Assembly: GCA_017387515.1 (NCBI GenBank)
Contig: JAFOFC010000067.1
Span: forward strand, 1 to 59,444
DNA from: Paludibacteraceae bacterium
GTDB taxonomy: Bacteria; Bacteroidota; Bacteroidia; Bacteroidales; Paludibacteraceae
Length of the DNA: 59,444 bases
Direction of reading: 5' to 3'
The notes beneath the pieces are model-generated. The model saw nothing but the letters and a program-made list of their open reading frames with translations, was not told where the DNA came from and did not search any database. Shown here piece by piece: positions 44,467 to 53,068 of this stretch (position 1 is its first letter; every line of letters begins with the position of its first letter). The translations under genes and the position numbers were made by a program.

Positions 44467-44525
44467 AAAGTGTGTTTTTTTCTGCAAAAAAAGTTGTTTT
44501 CTATTGGATAAAGCAAAAAAAGTTT

Positions 44526-44533
44526 TATATTTG
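44526..44533 (+). promoter_or_regulatory. -7 element of the histone-like gene
   Basis: TATATTTG fits TAnnTTTG exactly, 45 nt before the start. TTGG near 44504 is a weak -33 candidate. Confidence 0.6.
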
Positions 44534-44577
44534 CTTTCGTAAAATTGAAAATTATATCACACTTTAAAATTATTATT

Positions 44578-44751
44578 ATGGAACAATTAGTTAAAGAAAT
44601 CGAAGCTAAAATGGCTGAGTTTGCTAAAAACGCAAACGACCAAGTAGAAAAAGGTAACAAAGCTGCAGGTACTCGCGCTCGCAAAATTTCGTTAGACATC
44701 GAAAAATTGTTGAAACAATTCCGTAAAGACTCTATTGCAGCTGCAAAATAA
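44578..44751 (+). CDS. Histone H1-like DNA-binding protein
   Basis: The 57-residue protein (MEQLVKEIEAKMAEFAKNAN, then EKGNKAAGTRARKISLDIEK, then LLKQFRKDS) matches the short H1-like proteins found across Bacteroidota, related to chlamydial Hc1. It should bind DNA without sequence preference and compact the nucleoid. The ATG at 44578 was chosen; the frame can be extended to 44545, but that lies within the leader. It has its own promoter and a perfect terminator, so it is monocistronic. Confidence 0.87.
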   Translation: MEQLVKEIEAKMAEFAKNANDQVEKGNKAAGTRARKISLDIEKLLKQFRKDSIAAAK

Positions 44752-44776
44752 TGCATCAATAACAGTTTTACAACAT

Positions 44777-44810
44777 AAAAAGGGTGGATTTTAAAATCCA
44801 CCCTTTTTAA
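44777..44810. terminator. Perfect bidirectional terminator
   Basis: A 16-bp stem, AAAAAGGGTGGATTTT with its exact complement at 44793-44808, serves the histone-like gene and the convergent ribH. Confidence 0.93.
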
Positions 44811-44832
44811 TTTTATCGTATAAAACCAACCA

Positions 44833-45315
44833 CTATAGGTTAGCCATCTTAATCGCTGTAATTCCTGCTTCTACTCCTTTATTACCCAAGCAACCGCCAC
44901 ATCTGTCCATGGCTTGTTGAAGCGTATTAACAGTAAGCAAACCAAAAATAACGGGCACCATTCCTTTTTGGGCATTTAAATAAGCAATGCCTTGGGTAGT
45001 GCCACCGCATACATAATCAAAATGAGGAGTATCACCTTGTATTACACATCCTAGTACAATAATAGCCGCATAGCCACCTTTTTCTTGAAAACGCTTAGCT
45101 GCATACGTTAATTCAAATGCACCAGGCACATGTACCACATCAATTTGCTCTACTCCATTATCGGTTAAAGCTTGTACAGCACCATCCAATAAAGCAAACG
45201 TAACATCACTATTCCAATCGGCTACAGCAATGGCATAACGTTGCTTAGCAACAGCCTCTTTACAAGGCATGCAATTGGGATCGTACTCCGATAAATTATG
45301 CAAGCAACTAGCCAT
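44833..45315 (-). CDS. ribH: 6,7-dimethyl-8-ribityllumazine synthase
   Basis: The 160-residue enzyme makes the lumazine precursor of riboflavin and forms icosahedral or pentameric shells. Motifs are DVVHVPGAFELTYAAKRF (written here from VDVVHVPGAFELTY), the substrate loop IVLGCVIQGDTPHFDYVCGG and VIFGLLTVNTLQQAMDR. A short Cys-rich N-terminus (CLHNLSEYDPNCMPC) precedes the core. It follows the TPR protein gene by one base. No FMN riboswitch was seen upstream. Confidence 0.95.
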   Translation of the reverse strand: MASCLHNLSEYDPNCMPCKEAVAKQRYAIAVADWNSDVTFALLDGAVQALTDNGVEQIDVVHVPGAFELTYAAKRFQEKGGYAAIIVLGCVIQGDTPHFDYVCGGTTQGIAYLNAQKGMVPVIFGLLTVNTLQQAMDRCGGCLGNKGVEAGITAIKMANL

Positions 45316-45316
45316 G

Positions 45317-46015
45317 TTATTTAGACAAAGCGTTAATGAATTTATCTACGTCATCTACATCAGCAATACCAGGCAACACATCCTTGTATTGCGATTTGAT
45401 GGTTTGATAAGTTGCCAAGGCTTTATCGTTTTGGTTCAACGATTCGTAAGCGCGCGCTAATTTTAGCAAATAAGTAGTTGCAACCATCACATTTTCGCTT
45501 TTAGCTGCTTTTTCAAAATAACTCAATGCGCTTTCGGTTTCTCCTTTTTGTACATAGCTATCGCCAATGGTACCTAAAATAGAATAACCAACAATGGCAT
45601 CATCGCCGCTATAGTTAGATAAATAAGCAATGGCATTATCGTAGTCGCCTAATTTATAATACGAAATACCAGCATAAGCATTGGCTAGGTTACCACTTGG
45701 TGTGTTGCCGTATTCGTCGGCAATAGCCACAAAACCAATGTAGTTAATGCTATCGCCATCCAACGCCATTTGATATTGATTAGCTGCAAAATACAATTGT
45801 CCTTCTACTATCAAGGCTTCCGCTTCTTGGTTTGCAGGTTCTTGTACCAAATTTTTGTATACTAACCAACCAGCAATCAAGGTAATAATCACCACAAAAG
45901 CAATCATCAATTGTTTTTGGTATTTTTCAATAAAAGCTTCCGATGATAATACTGCATTTTCAAAGTTTTCCAACTCTTGTGGATTCTCTACATTTGTTTT
46001 TTTGTTTTGTGCCAT
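45317..46015 (-). CDS. Membrane-anchored TPR protein (YfgM-like)
   Basis: The 232-residue protein has a charged cytoplasmic start, one membrane helix at about 37-55 (LMIAFVVIITLIAGWLVY), and tetratricopeptide repeats in the periplasmic part (LANAYAGISYYKLGDYDNAI, IGDSYVQKGETESALSYFEK, YESLNQNDKALATYQ). This layout resembles YfgM/BamD-like proteins that chaperone envelope proteins. The gene is followed by ribH. TATCTTTG at 46065-46058 is a likely -7 box. Confidence 0.85.
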   Translation of the reverse strand: MAQNKKTNVENPQELENFENAVLSSEAFIEKYQKQLMIAFVVIITLIAGWLVYKNLVQEPANQEAEALIVEGQLYFAANQYQMALDGDSINYIGFVAIADEYGNTPSGNLANAYAGISYYKLGDYDNAIAYLSNYSGDDAIVGYSILGTIGDSYVQKGETESALSYFEKAAKSENVMVATTYLLKLARAYESLNQNDKALATYQTIKSQYKDVLPGIADVDDVDKFINALSK

Positions 46016-46065
46016 AATATAATAGGTCTTTGTTTATAATTCCTTTTTACAAGCATGCAAAGATA

Positions 46066-46720
46066 TAAAAATAAATGAAAGAATAGAAAAGGAAGCGGAA
46101 TAAATTTGATACACCGCAGGCAAACTACATAAGTGCGAATTTTATTTCGGCGCTTCCTTTCGGTCCCTGAGCTTGTCGAGTTTCTTGAGCAGCGAGTGCA
46201 GAAGCAATGCGGTCACTGAGCTTGTCGAAGTGCCCAGCATTGATTATGCCGAGTCGCAAAAGAAATATTCAAGGGCCCGAACCACTGCTTCTTTGTTTCG
46301 GCGTTTCATCTTCCGACTTGGTTTCCGGTCGGGATTTTTTCAAGTAGCGAGCGCAGAGGCAAGTTTACTTGACTATGCCGAGTCACGAGAAAAAACATGA
46401 AATAATTACACATACAAAAACTACAAAATGTGAACTCGCTTCGCTCAAACAACACATTTTGCTTAACGTTTTTGCACATATAAATCTTTTTCCGACCTCC
46501 ACCAAATGTCGTCCGATTGAACCGCCTCAACGCCTAATGTCGAAAGTCGAAGGTCGAAAGTTACGTCGCAAAATTCCTAATTCCTAATCCCTAATTCCTA
46601 ATTGCATCGCCTAAACGACTAAACATCGACTCTCCGATTCGCCGATTCACCGATTAGTCGATTCACCGATTAGTCGTGAGCGAAGCGAACAAATAAACGA
46701 TTTAATAAAAAAAACAGTTC
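46066..46720. repeat. Repeat-filled spacer before tRNA-Cys
   Basis: No gene is supported here; short frames are translations of repeats. Copy E4 of the two-stem repeat is at 46187-46266: outer TTTCTT/AAGAAA, inner CAATGC/GCATTG with the CACTTCGAC-type hairpin nested at 46211-46234. Copy E5 is at 46334-46394: outer TTTTTTC/GAGAAAAAA, inner CAAG-TTTA-CTTG. CTAATTC-type 7-bp units occupy 46572-46602, and CGATTAGT/CGATTCAC units 46625-46675. Confidence 0.85.
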
Positions 46721-46725
46721 ATTTG

Positions 46726-46756
46726 TTTGGATATTAAAATTCTTTTCATACCTTTG
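46726..46756 (+). promoter_or_regulatory. Promoter of tRNA-Cys
   Basis: TTTG (46726-46729), a 19-nt spacer and TACCTTTG (46749-46756) lie 24 nt before the tRNA. Confidence 0.78.
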
Positions 46757-46780
46757 CAGTGCTTTAACAAAACGCAATAT

Positions 46781-46854
46781 GGTTCCTTGGCCGAGTGGTT
46801 AGGCACCGGTCTGCAAAACCGTCTACAGCAGTTCGAATCTGCTAGGAACCTCCA
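46781..46854 (+). tRNA. tRNA-Cys (GCA)
   Basis: The sequence folds as a cloverleaf. The acceptor stem GGTTCCT pairs with AGGAACC (46844-46850), and the D-arm contains GAGTGGTTAGGC. The anticodon loop CTGCAAA has GCA at 46813-46815, and the T-arm has GTTCGAATC. The discriminator base is T and the CCA end is encoded (46852-46854). The U discriminator and GCA anticodon identify cysteine. The top pair of the anticodon stem is mismatched. Confidence 0.95.
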
Positions 46855-46886
46855 AGAGAATGACACTAGTCATTCTCTTTTTTTTG
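46855..46886 (+). terminator. Terminator of tRNA-Cys
   Basis: AGAGAATGAC (46855-46864) pairs perfectly with GTCATTCTCT (46869-46878) around ACTA, then seven T. It starts directly after the encoded CCA. Confidence 0.93.
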
Positions 46887-46904
46887 CTCTCCCCTTCTTC
46901 TCTA

Positions 46905-47080
46905 CGCCTAAACGATTAAACATTAATTCGGGCACTTTAATATCTTTGGCTTCGCCTCGGCTTAGTTCAAGCAAGCTTGACTCAGCACTCGGCTCGCACA
47001 AAAATTCGACAAGCTCAGTGACCGCATTGCTTCTGCTCTCACTAACTCGCAAAATTAGTCGATTAGTCGATTAGTCAATA
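46905..47080 (-). repeat. Reverse-oriented two-stem repeat, copy E6, and flanking arrays
   Basis: Read on the minus strand it carries GCGAGCCGAGTGCTGAG, the inner stem TCAAGC-TT-GCTTGA and AAGCCGAGGCG. GACAAGCTCAGTGACCG (47009-47025) and GATTAGTC units follow. No gene is supported in this spacer. Confidence 0.75.
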
Positions 47081-47106
47081 AGAAACCGAATCACCATCAA
47101 TTTTCT

Positions 47107-47137
47107 TTTGTCATTTGCCGCTAATTTCGTATCTTTG
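47107..47137 (+). promoter_or_regulatory. Promoter of the aminotransferase-paaK operon
   Basis: TTTG (47107-47110), a 19-nt spacer and TATCTTTG (47130-47137) match the consensus. Confidence 0.8.
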
Positions 47138-47172
47138 CACCTTATTATGCATAAAAATACGTAATCTGCACT

Positions 47173-48477
47173 ATGAAAACAGTTATAGAACCATCTGTTA
47201 TTGATGGTATCATGCAAGAACTTGAAATAAAAGACATACAAACGGCTTCTATCCGTCAGGTAGGCGCACTAGTACGTAAAGCCGAACAGCAAACGGGTAC
47301 TGAATACATCCATTTTGAAATGGGCATTCCTGGGCTACCCCCCTCTGCTATAGGCGTACAAGCCGAATGCGAAGCCCTTCAAAAAGGGGTAGCATCGCAA
47401 TACCCCATCATCGATGGTATCCCTGCTTTAAAACAAGAAGCCTCTCGTTTTATCAAAGCCTTTTTAAATACCGACATAAATCCAGAGGGTTGTACCCCAA
47501 CTGTAGGTTCTATGCAAGCTTCGTTTGCATCGCTTATGTTGTGCTCGCAACTAGATGCAAAAAAAGATACCATTTTATACATCGATCCAGGTTTCCCTGT
47601 ACAAAAAATGCAGGCCAACGTTATTGGAGCTAAAATTGCATCGTTCGATGTAGCCGATTATCGCAACGAAAAACTACGCGACAAATTGGAAAGCTATTTT
47701 AAACAAGGTAACATCTGCGCGGTGCTATACTCTAGCCCCAACAACCCATCGTGGATGTGCCTAAACCATCAAGAATTGCAAATTATTGGCGAACTAGCCA
47801 CCCAATACGATGTCATTGTGATTGAAGACTTGGCCTACATGACCATGGACTTCCGTCAAGACTTTGGTATCCCTTTCCAAGCACCTTATCAACCCTCTGT
47901 ATCGCATTATACCGACAACTATATTTTGTTGATGAGTGCCTCTAAAATATTCAGCTATGCTGGTCAACGTATTGCTGTAGCTTGCATATCCGATGCCCTG
48001 TACCACAGACACTACGATAGTTTAGCACAACGTTATGGCATTGCTCGTTTTGGTGCTGCATATAGCTACGTATTTTTGTATACTTTCTCGTCGGGCGTTT
48101 CGCACTCGGCACAATATGCCATGGCTGCGATGCTAAAATCCGCATGCGACGGCACTTACACGTTTGTTAAAGACGTAAAGGAATACGCAGACAGAACACA
48201 AAAAATCAAAGATATTTTACAACGCAACGGCTTCCACATTGTATACGATAAAGACGGCGATTGCCCCGTTAGCGATGGTTTCTTCTTTACCATTGGCTAC
48301 AAAAATATGTCGGGAGCCGAATTACTAAAAGAATTGTTGTACTATGGTGTAAGCGGTATTGATTTGGCAACTACAGGTTCTACCCGCGCTGGTATCAGGG
48401 CTTGCTCGTCAAATATTTTACCACACCACTATCAACTGTTAGAAGAACGCTTGCAACTATTTAACCAAAATCATTAA
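47173..48477 (+). CDS. Class I/II aminotransferase linked to phenylacetate-CoA ligase
   Basis: The 434-residue PLP enzyme has IHFEMGIPGLPPSAIG, PTVGSMQASFASLML, LYSSPNNPSW, IVIEDLAYMTMDF with the cofactor Asp, and the PLP lysine in LMSASKIFSYAGQRIAV. A paaK-type ligase follows 11 nt later. In Bacteroidota this pair accompanies breakdown of aromatic or branched amino acids via 2-oxo acids and indolepyruvate-type oxidoreductases, so aromatic amino acids are likely substrates. That is inference. No oxidoreductase genes are visible in the window. Confidence 0.88.
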   Translation: MKTVIEPSVIDGIMQELEIKDIQTASIRQVGALVRKAEQQTGTEYIHFEMGIPGLPPSAIGVQAECEALQKGVASQYPIIDGIPALKQEASRFIKAFLNTDINPEGCTPTVGSMQASFASLMLCSQLDAKKDTILYIDPGFPVQKMQANVIGAKIASFDVADYRNEKLRDKLESYFKQGNICAVLYSSPNNPSWMCLNHQELQIIGELATQYDVIVIEDLAYMTMDFRQDFGIPFQAPYQPSVSHYTDNYILLMSASKIFSYAGQRIAVACISDALYHRHYDSLAQRYGIARFGAAYSYVFLYTFSSGVSHSAQYAMAAMLKSACDGTYTFVKDVKEYADRTQKIKDILQRNGFHIVYDKDGDCPVSDGFFFTIGYKNMSGAELLKELLYYGVSGIDLATTGSTRAGIRACSSNILPHHYQLLEERLQLFNQNH

Positions 48478-48488
48478 GCCTATATACT

Positions 48489-49787
48489 ATGAACCAATCG
48501 ATTTATTTTGAACCACAAATCGAAACCATGTCGCGCCAAGATTTAGAGGCGCTACAATTAGAAAGACTCAAAGAAACCGTAAAACGTGCAGCACAAGCAC
48601 CTTACTATAAAAAGAAATTTGAAGAAATGGGTATTTCGCCAGACGATATTACAAGTTTGGCCGACTTAAGCAAATTACCCTTTACTACCAAACAAGACAT
48701 GCGCAACAACTATCCTTTTGGATTTTTGGCATGCGATAAAAAAGAATTGGTGCGTTTGCACTCTAGCAGTGGTACTACTGGTAATCCTACCGTTATTTGC
48801 CACACCAAAAACGACATTGCTACTTGGGCTAATCGTGTAGCACGTTGCTTTTACATGGTAGGTTTACGCGATACAGACGTTATTCAAAACTCATCTGGTT
48901 ACGGTATGTTTACTGGCGGTTTGGGTATTCAAGCAGGTATTGAAGCCTTAGGTGCTATGTCTATTCCGGCAGCAGCAGGCAACAGCCGTCGTCAAATTAA
49001 GTGCATTACCGACTACGGCACCACCGCCATTCACGCCATTCCTAGCTATGCATTGCGTTTGGCCGATGTATTTGACGAACTAGGCATCGACCCTGCCAAA
49101 GACACCAACCTTACCACCTTTTTAATTGGTGCAGAACCTCATACCGAAGAAACCCGTCGCAAAATTGAAGAACGCTTTGGTGTAAAAGCATACAACTGCT
49201 TTGGCATGACCGAAATGAGTGGTCCTGGCGTTGCCTTTGAATGTACCGAACAAAACGGCATGCACTTATGGGAAGATAGTTATATCTTAGAAATTGTTGA
49301 TCCTAATACCCTAGAACCTGTTGCCGAAGGCGAAATTGGCGAAATGGTGTTAACCACCCTAGACCGCGAAGGTATGCCCCTATTGCGCTACCGCACCCGC
49401 GACCTTACGCGCATCATTCCAGAGGCCTGTCCTTGTGGTCGTACCCACCGCCGCATCGACCGCATTAAAGGTCGTAGCGACGATATGTTTATTGTAAAAG
49501 GGGTAAATATTTTCCCCATGCAAATAGAAAAGATCTTGATGCAATATCCAGAAGTGGGCACCAACTACCTTATCACCATCAAACCAGAAAACAACAACGA
49601 CGAGTTGATTATTGAGGTAGAAAAAGAAAACGTTACAATAGCCGACGAACGCGCACTTTGTAAAGATATTACCCGCAAGTTAAAAGATGAATTATTGCTT
49701 ACACCATGTGTTATTTTACGCGAAAAAGGCGAAATTCCTAACGCAGAGGGCAAAGCTGTTCGTGTAAAAGATTTACGCGCTAAATAA
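48489..49787 (+). CDS. paaK: Phenylacetate--CoA ligase
   Basis: The 432-residue adenylate-forming enzyme activates phenylacetate or a similar arylacetate to its CoA ester. ATP-binding motifs are LHSSSGTTGNPTVICHT and CFGMTEMSGPG. Further parts are EMVLTTLDREGMPLLRYRTRD and the C-terminal IKGRSDDMFIVKGVNIFPMQ. The Cys pair in PEACPCGRTHRR is usual for this type. It follows the aminotransferase and precedes a membrane protein by 10 nt, all one unit. Confidence 0.94.
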   Translation: MNQSIYFEPQIETMSRQDLEALQLERLKETVKRAAQAPYYKKKFEEMGISPDDITSLADLSKLPFTTKQDMRNNYPFGFLACDKKELVRLHSSSGTTGNPTVICHTKNDIATWANRVARCFYMVGLRDTDVIQNSSGYGMFTGGLGIQAGIEALGAMSIPAAAGNSRRQIKCITDYGTTAIHAIPSYALRLADVFDELGIDPAKDTNLTTFLIGAEPHTEETRRKIEERFGVKAYNCFGMTEMSGPGVAFECTEQNGMHLWEDSYILEIVDPNTLEPVAEGEIGEMVLTTLDREGMPLLRYRTRDLTRIIPEACPCGRTHRRIDRIKGRSDDMFIVKGVNIFPMQIEKILMQYPEVGTNYLITIKPENNNDELIIEVEKENVTIADERALCKDITRKLKDELLLTPCVILREKGEIPNAEGKAVRVKDLRAK

Positions 49788-49797
49788 TCAGCCTATT

Positions 49798-50493
49798 ATG
49801 AAAAAAGCAGATTTCCTTTTTATTGCAGTAGTTATTATCATACTAGCTCCTTTTTTTGCTTTCGATACTGTTTTTGAAGCATATAAGAGTGCTAATGCTG
49901 CTCATCCATACATCATGGCTTTTGTTAAGTTCATGATATTATCAAGCATTGGCGAGATGCTAGGCTTACGCATTAAACAAGGAGTGTACACCTACAAAGG
50001 ATATGGCATGTTACCACGTGCCATTGTGTGGGGTTTTCTAGGAGTTCTTATTGCTTTTGCCATGAACATCTTTAAAGCAGGAACACCGGTATTGTTGCAA
50101 AGTTTAGGTATAAACGATGCTTGCATGGCTATGCAAGGAGAATTTACAGGAACAAAATTTTTAGGAGCGTTCTGCATTTCAACGGCAATGAACACCTTCT
50201 TTGCACCCATGTTTATGACTGTACACAAAGTTACCGACACACACATTTTGGCTTGTGGCGGTAGTTTAAAGGCACTCATTACACCACTACCCTTTGGAAA
50301 TATCTTGGCTAGCCTCAATTGGAAGGTTCAATGGGACTTTGTTTTCAAAAAAACATTACCCCTTTTTTGGATTCCTGCACACACCATTACCTTTTTACTC
50401 CCCGCTGAATTCCAAGTATTGTTTGCGGCATCGTTAAGCATTGTATTGGGTATTTTACTATCTGTTGCGGCGGTTATGTCGCGCGAAAAATAA
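49798..50493 (+). CDS. Multi-span membrane protein, Mpv17/PMP22-like
   Basis: The 231-residue protein has about five hydrophobic segments (about 5-25, 40-56, 78-95, 122-140, 205-226). The wording FVKFMILSSIGEMLGLRIKQ, GYGMLPRAIVWGFLGVLIAF and MNTFFAPMFMTVHKVTD is that of Bacteroidota proteins annotated Mpv17/PMP22 family. Function is unknown; the eukaryotic namesake forms membrane pores. It lies between paaK and the LytTR regulator with gaps of 10 and 3 nt. Confidence 0.72.
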   Translation: MKKADFLFIAVVIIILAPFFAFDTVFEAYKSANAAHPYIMAFVKFMILSSIGEMLGLRIKQGVYTYKGYGMLPRAIVWGFLGVLIAFAMNIFKAGTPVLLQSLGINDACMAMQGEFTGTKFLGAFCISTAMNTFFAPMFMTVHKVTDTHILACGGSLKALITPLPFGNILASLNWKVQWDFVFKKTLPLFWIPAHTITFLLPAEFQVLFAASLSIVLGILLSVAAVMSREK

Positions 50494-50496
50494 CAT

Positions 50497-51372
50497 ATGA
50501 AGTTTTTTAGTAGAAAAGCACCTAGATATTGGGTAGAAAACAAGACGTTAACAGGGACCACCTTGTTTACCATTTTGTTTTCTATCTTATTCTTGTTAAT
50601 ATATGGTCCCTTTTCTTCTACATCGTGGTTATCGCTTATCAAAGTGCATCAACCTAACTATTATCAGATTGTACTTGCTACCCTCACTTTTTATTTAGTA
50701 GCTCTTTCTGTTTTAGTAATCAGCAAATTTATACTGCGCCATTGCCAACGTAAACGTCCACTTACCATAGGCAACCTTATTGGTTGGGTGTTAGTAGAAG
50801 TAGGGGTACTATCTATTATTTATACACTATTTACCGAACTTTTTATCATCCCAGACCCCAATCTTTTCTTACCCATATTAGGCAGGTCGTTTTTGGTCTT
50901 ACTTTCCATTCTATTTATACCCTACATCATCAGCATCCTTTTTGCAACCACCATTCATCAACGTAAACTATTAGATCGTCTCACCCTAAAAATGAGCGAC
51001 AAAACCCCTAATACCGACCCTAAACTTATTTCATTATCCGATAATACGGGGAAATTAAAAATAAGTGTAAGCATTGATTCGCTTTACTATGCCGAATCGC
51101 AAGATAATTACATAAAAATCTATTACGAAACAGAGGGTAAGATTTGTCATTATATGCTTCGCAGTACTAGCAAAGCTATCGAAGACCAATTCAAAGATCA
51201 TTTTATACGCTGCCACCGTTCATACTTGGTCAATAAAAATAAAATCATTCTATTTAACAACGAACGCGACAACTTATACATTAGATTAAGCAGCGAGGCC
51301 CTTCCAAATATTCCAGTTTCAAGAACCTACGCTGCTTCTATCAGTTCTTGGCTAAATCAAGAGAATCTATAA
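50497..51372 (+). CDS. Membrane-bound LytTR transcription regulator
   Basis: The 291-residue protein has four membrane helices (about 20-37, 57-79, 93-117, 127-150) and a C-terminal LytTR DNA-binding domain (about 177-286: SLYYAESQDNYIKIYY, FIRCHRSYLVNKNKI, NIPVSRTYAA). There is no receiver domain, so it senses through its membrane part or a partner. LytTR domains bind pairs of 9-bp direct repeats about 22 bp apart. Such a pair, TTTTGGGAC, lies upstream of fabH at 58370-58400. The gene ends 16 nt inside the convergent acyl-CoA dehydrogenase gene. Confidence 0.92.
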   Translation: MKFFSRKAPRYWVENKTLTGTTLFTILFSILFLLIYGPFSSTSWLSLIKVHQPNYYQIVLATLTFYLVALSVLVISKFILRHCQRKRPLTIGNLIGWVLVEVGVLSIIYTLFTELFIIPDPNLFLPILGRSFLVLLSILFIPYIISILFATTIHQRKLLDRLTLKMSDKTPNTDPKLISLSDNTGKLKISVSIDSLYYAESQDNYIKIYYETEGKICHYMLRSTSKAIEDQFKDHFIRCHRSYLVNKNKIILFNNERDNLYIRLSSEALPNIPVSRTYAASISSWLNQENL

Positions 51373-53066
51373 TCTGCCATATCATCAACCTGGCTACGCT
51401 CAATAAAACTGGCATGTTGTTTTACCTGAGCTACCGTCCATCTTATAAAAGTTTTAGCCGATTTTTCAAACAAAGTTTCATTGGCACAAGCATCTTGCAA
51501 CAACAAATGTCCCATGATGATATAGCCTGCCATTTCAACCAATCGTCTACCATGCCAATCAATCATAGCTTGATTATTAGTTGCTAAGACACTATCTAAT
51601 GCCTGTTGATATACGCCTTGTGCTTCTACCAATTCATTTCGCAACAATTCCCATTTACTGGCAATTGGTTGTGATGCATATTCGTTCATCATATCGCCAT
51701 AAAACCCGCTAGTAGCGTAGCGAATAGCCGCAACCACTTGCATCTGAGTAGTGCCTTCGTATATACTAGTTACACGCGCATCACGGTACAAACGTTCGGC
51801 CGCATAGTCTTTCATATAGCCAGAACCACCATGAATTTGCAAACAATCATAGGCATTTTGGTTACACAATTCACTGCCCAATCCTTTGGCTAGCGGCGTA
51901 AAAGCATCGGCCATTTTAGCATATTTTTTTTGCTCTTCTCGTTCTTCAGGCAATAATTTACGTTCGGTAGCTATATCGTTAAGGGTTTTATAAATATCTA
52001 CATAACGTGCCGTCTGATACAACATAGAACGCATGGCATCCAATTTTGCCTTCATCATGGTTAGCATTTCTGCCACAGGCATAAAACCAATAATAGCCTC
52101 ACCAAATTGTTTGCGTTGTTTAGCATAGTTAAGTGCCTCACTATAGGCTGCTTGCGATATACCTGCCGACTGAGCTGCAATGCCTAAACGTGCACCATTC
52201 ATCAACGACATCACATACTTAATCAAACCCAATCTACGTTGACCACATAACTCTGCCTTGGCATTTTTATACACCAATTCGCAAGTAGGCGACCCTTTAA
52301 TACCCAGCTTGTGTTCTATGCGGCGCACTTCTACTCCACCTTGTTGTTTATCGTAAATAAACATAGAAAGGCCTCTACCATCTTTAGTTCCTTCTTCCGA
52401 TCGTGCCAACACCAAGTGAATATCGCTATCGCCATTGGTAATAAAACGCTTTACACCATTTAGATACCAACAACCATCCTCTTCGCTATAGGTAGCTTTT
52501 AATTGTACACTTTGCAAATCACTTCCTGCATCTGGTTCTGTTAAGTCCATCGACATGGTTTCTCCATTGCATACACGCGCAAGGAAACGATCCTTCTGAT
52601 CGTCCGAACCAAATTCATAGATGGTCGATGCACAATCTTGCAACGCAAAAATATTTACAAATCCAGCATCTGCACTACTAATCATATCGGCTGCTAACAT
52701 ATAGGCAACACAAGGAAAGTTTAAACCACCATACTGACGTGGCATGGTCATACCCATCAATCCAGCTTGTTTGCAAGCCTGTAAGTTTTTTTTCGTTCCT
52801 GCCGCATAAACCACCTTGCCATTGGCACAAGTAGGACCATTTGCGTCTACCTGATGTGCATTAGGCGCTATCACTTGCGCACAAATTTCACCTACAATTT
52901 CTAGCACCTTGTGGTAATTATCAACGGCATCATCCACACTTTTTGGGGCATACAAATAGGCATCCTTTTCGGCAAATTCACGCTCACGCAATTCTACAAT
53001 ACGTTTTGTTAAAGGATGCGACAAATAATGCTTTAACTCAGGCAAAGCTGTATATAAATTTTCCAT
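51357..53066 (-). CDS. Acyl-CoA dehydrogenase family flavoprotein
   Basis: The 569-residue protein has the acyl-CoA dehydrogenase fold plus a C-terminal extension of about 130 residues. Motifs are MTMPRQYGGLNFPC, MDLTEPDAGSDLQSVQ, GVKRFITNGDSD, KLGIKGSPTCELVY, GARLGIAAQSAGISQAAY, QIHGGSGYMKDYAAER and SIYEGTTQMQVVAAIRY. The Glu in SIYEGT is the usual family catalytic-site position for some subgroups. It should pass electrons to the EtfAB encoded directly upstream (2-nt gap). It is the last gene of the fab-etf unit. Its last 16 nt overlap the LytTR gene. Confidence 0.92.
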   Translation of the reverse strand: MENLYTALPELKHYLSHPLTKRIVELREREFAEKDAYLYAPKSVDDAVDNYHKVLEIVGEICAQVIAPNAHQVDANGPTCANGKVVYAAGTKKNLQACKQAGLMGMTMPRQYGGLNFPCVAYMLAADMISSADAGFVNIFALQDCASTIYEFGSDDQKDRFLARVCNGETMSMDLTEPDAGSDLQSVQLKATYSEEDGCWYLNGVKRFITNGDSDIHLVLARSEEGTKDGRGLSMFIYDKQQGGVEVRRIEHKLGIKGSPTCELVYKNAKAELCGQRRLGLIKYVMSLMNGARLGIAAQSAGISQAAYSEALNYAKQRKQFGEAIIGFMPVAEMLTMMKAKLDAMRSMLYQTARYVDIYKTLNDIATERKLLPEEREEQKKYAKMADAFTPLAKGLGSELCNQNAYDCLQIHGGSGYMKDYAAERLYRDARVTSIYEGTTQMQVVAAIRYATSGFYGDMMNEYASQPIASKWELLRNELVEAQGVYQQALDSVLATNNQAMIDWHGRRLVEMAGYIIMGHLLLQDACANETLFEKSAKTFIRWTVAQVKQHASFIERSQVDDMADYRFS

Positions 53067-53068
53067 GA

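Noticed and set aside
46173..46587. Several reading frames of 72-75 codons in the spacer before tRNA-Cys
   Set aside because: They are translations of the hairpin and tandem repeats (for example AEASLLDYAE), without start signals.
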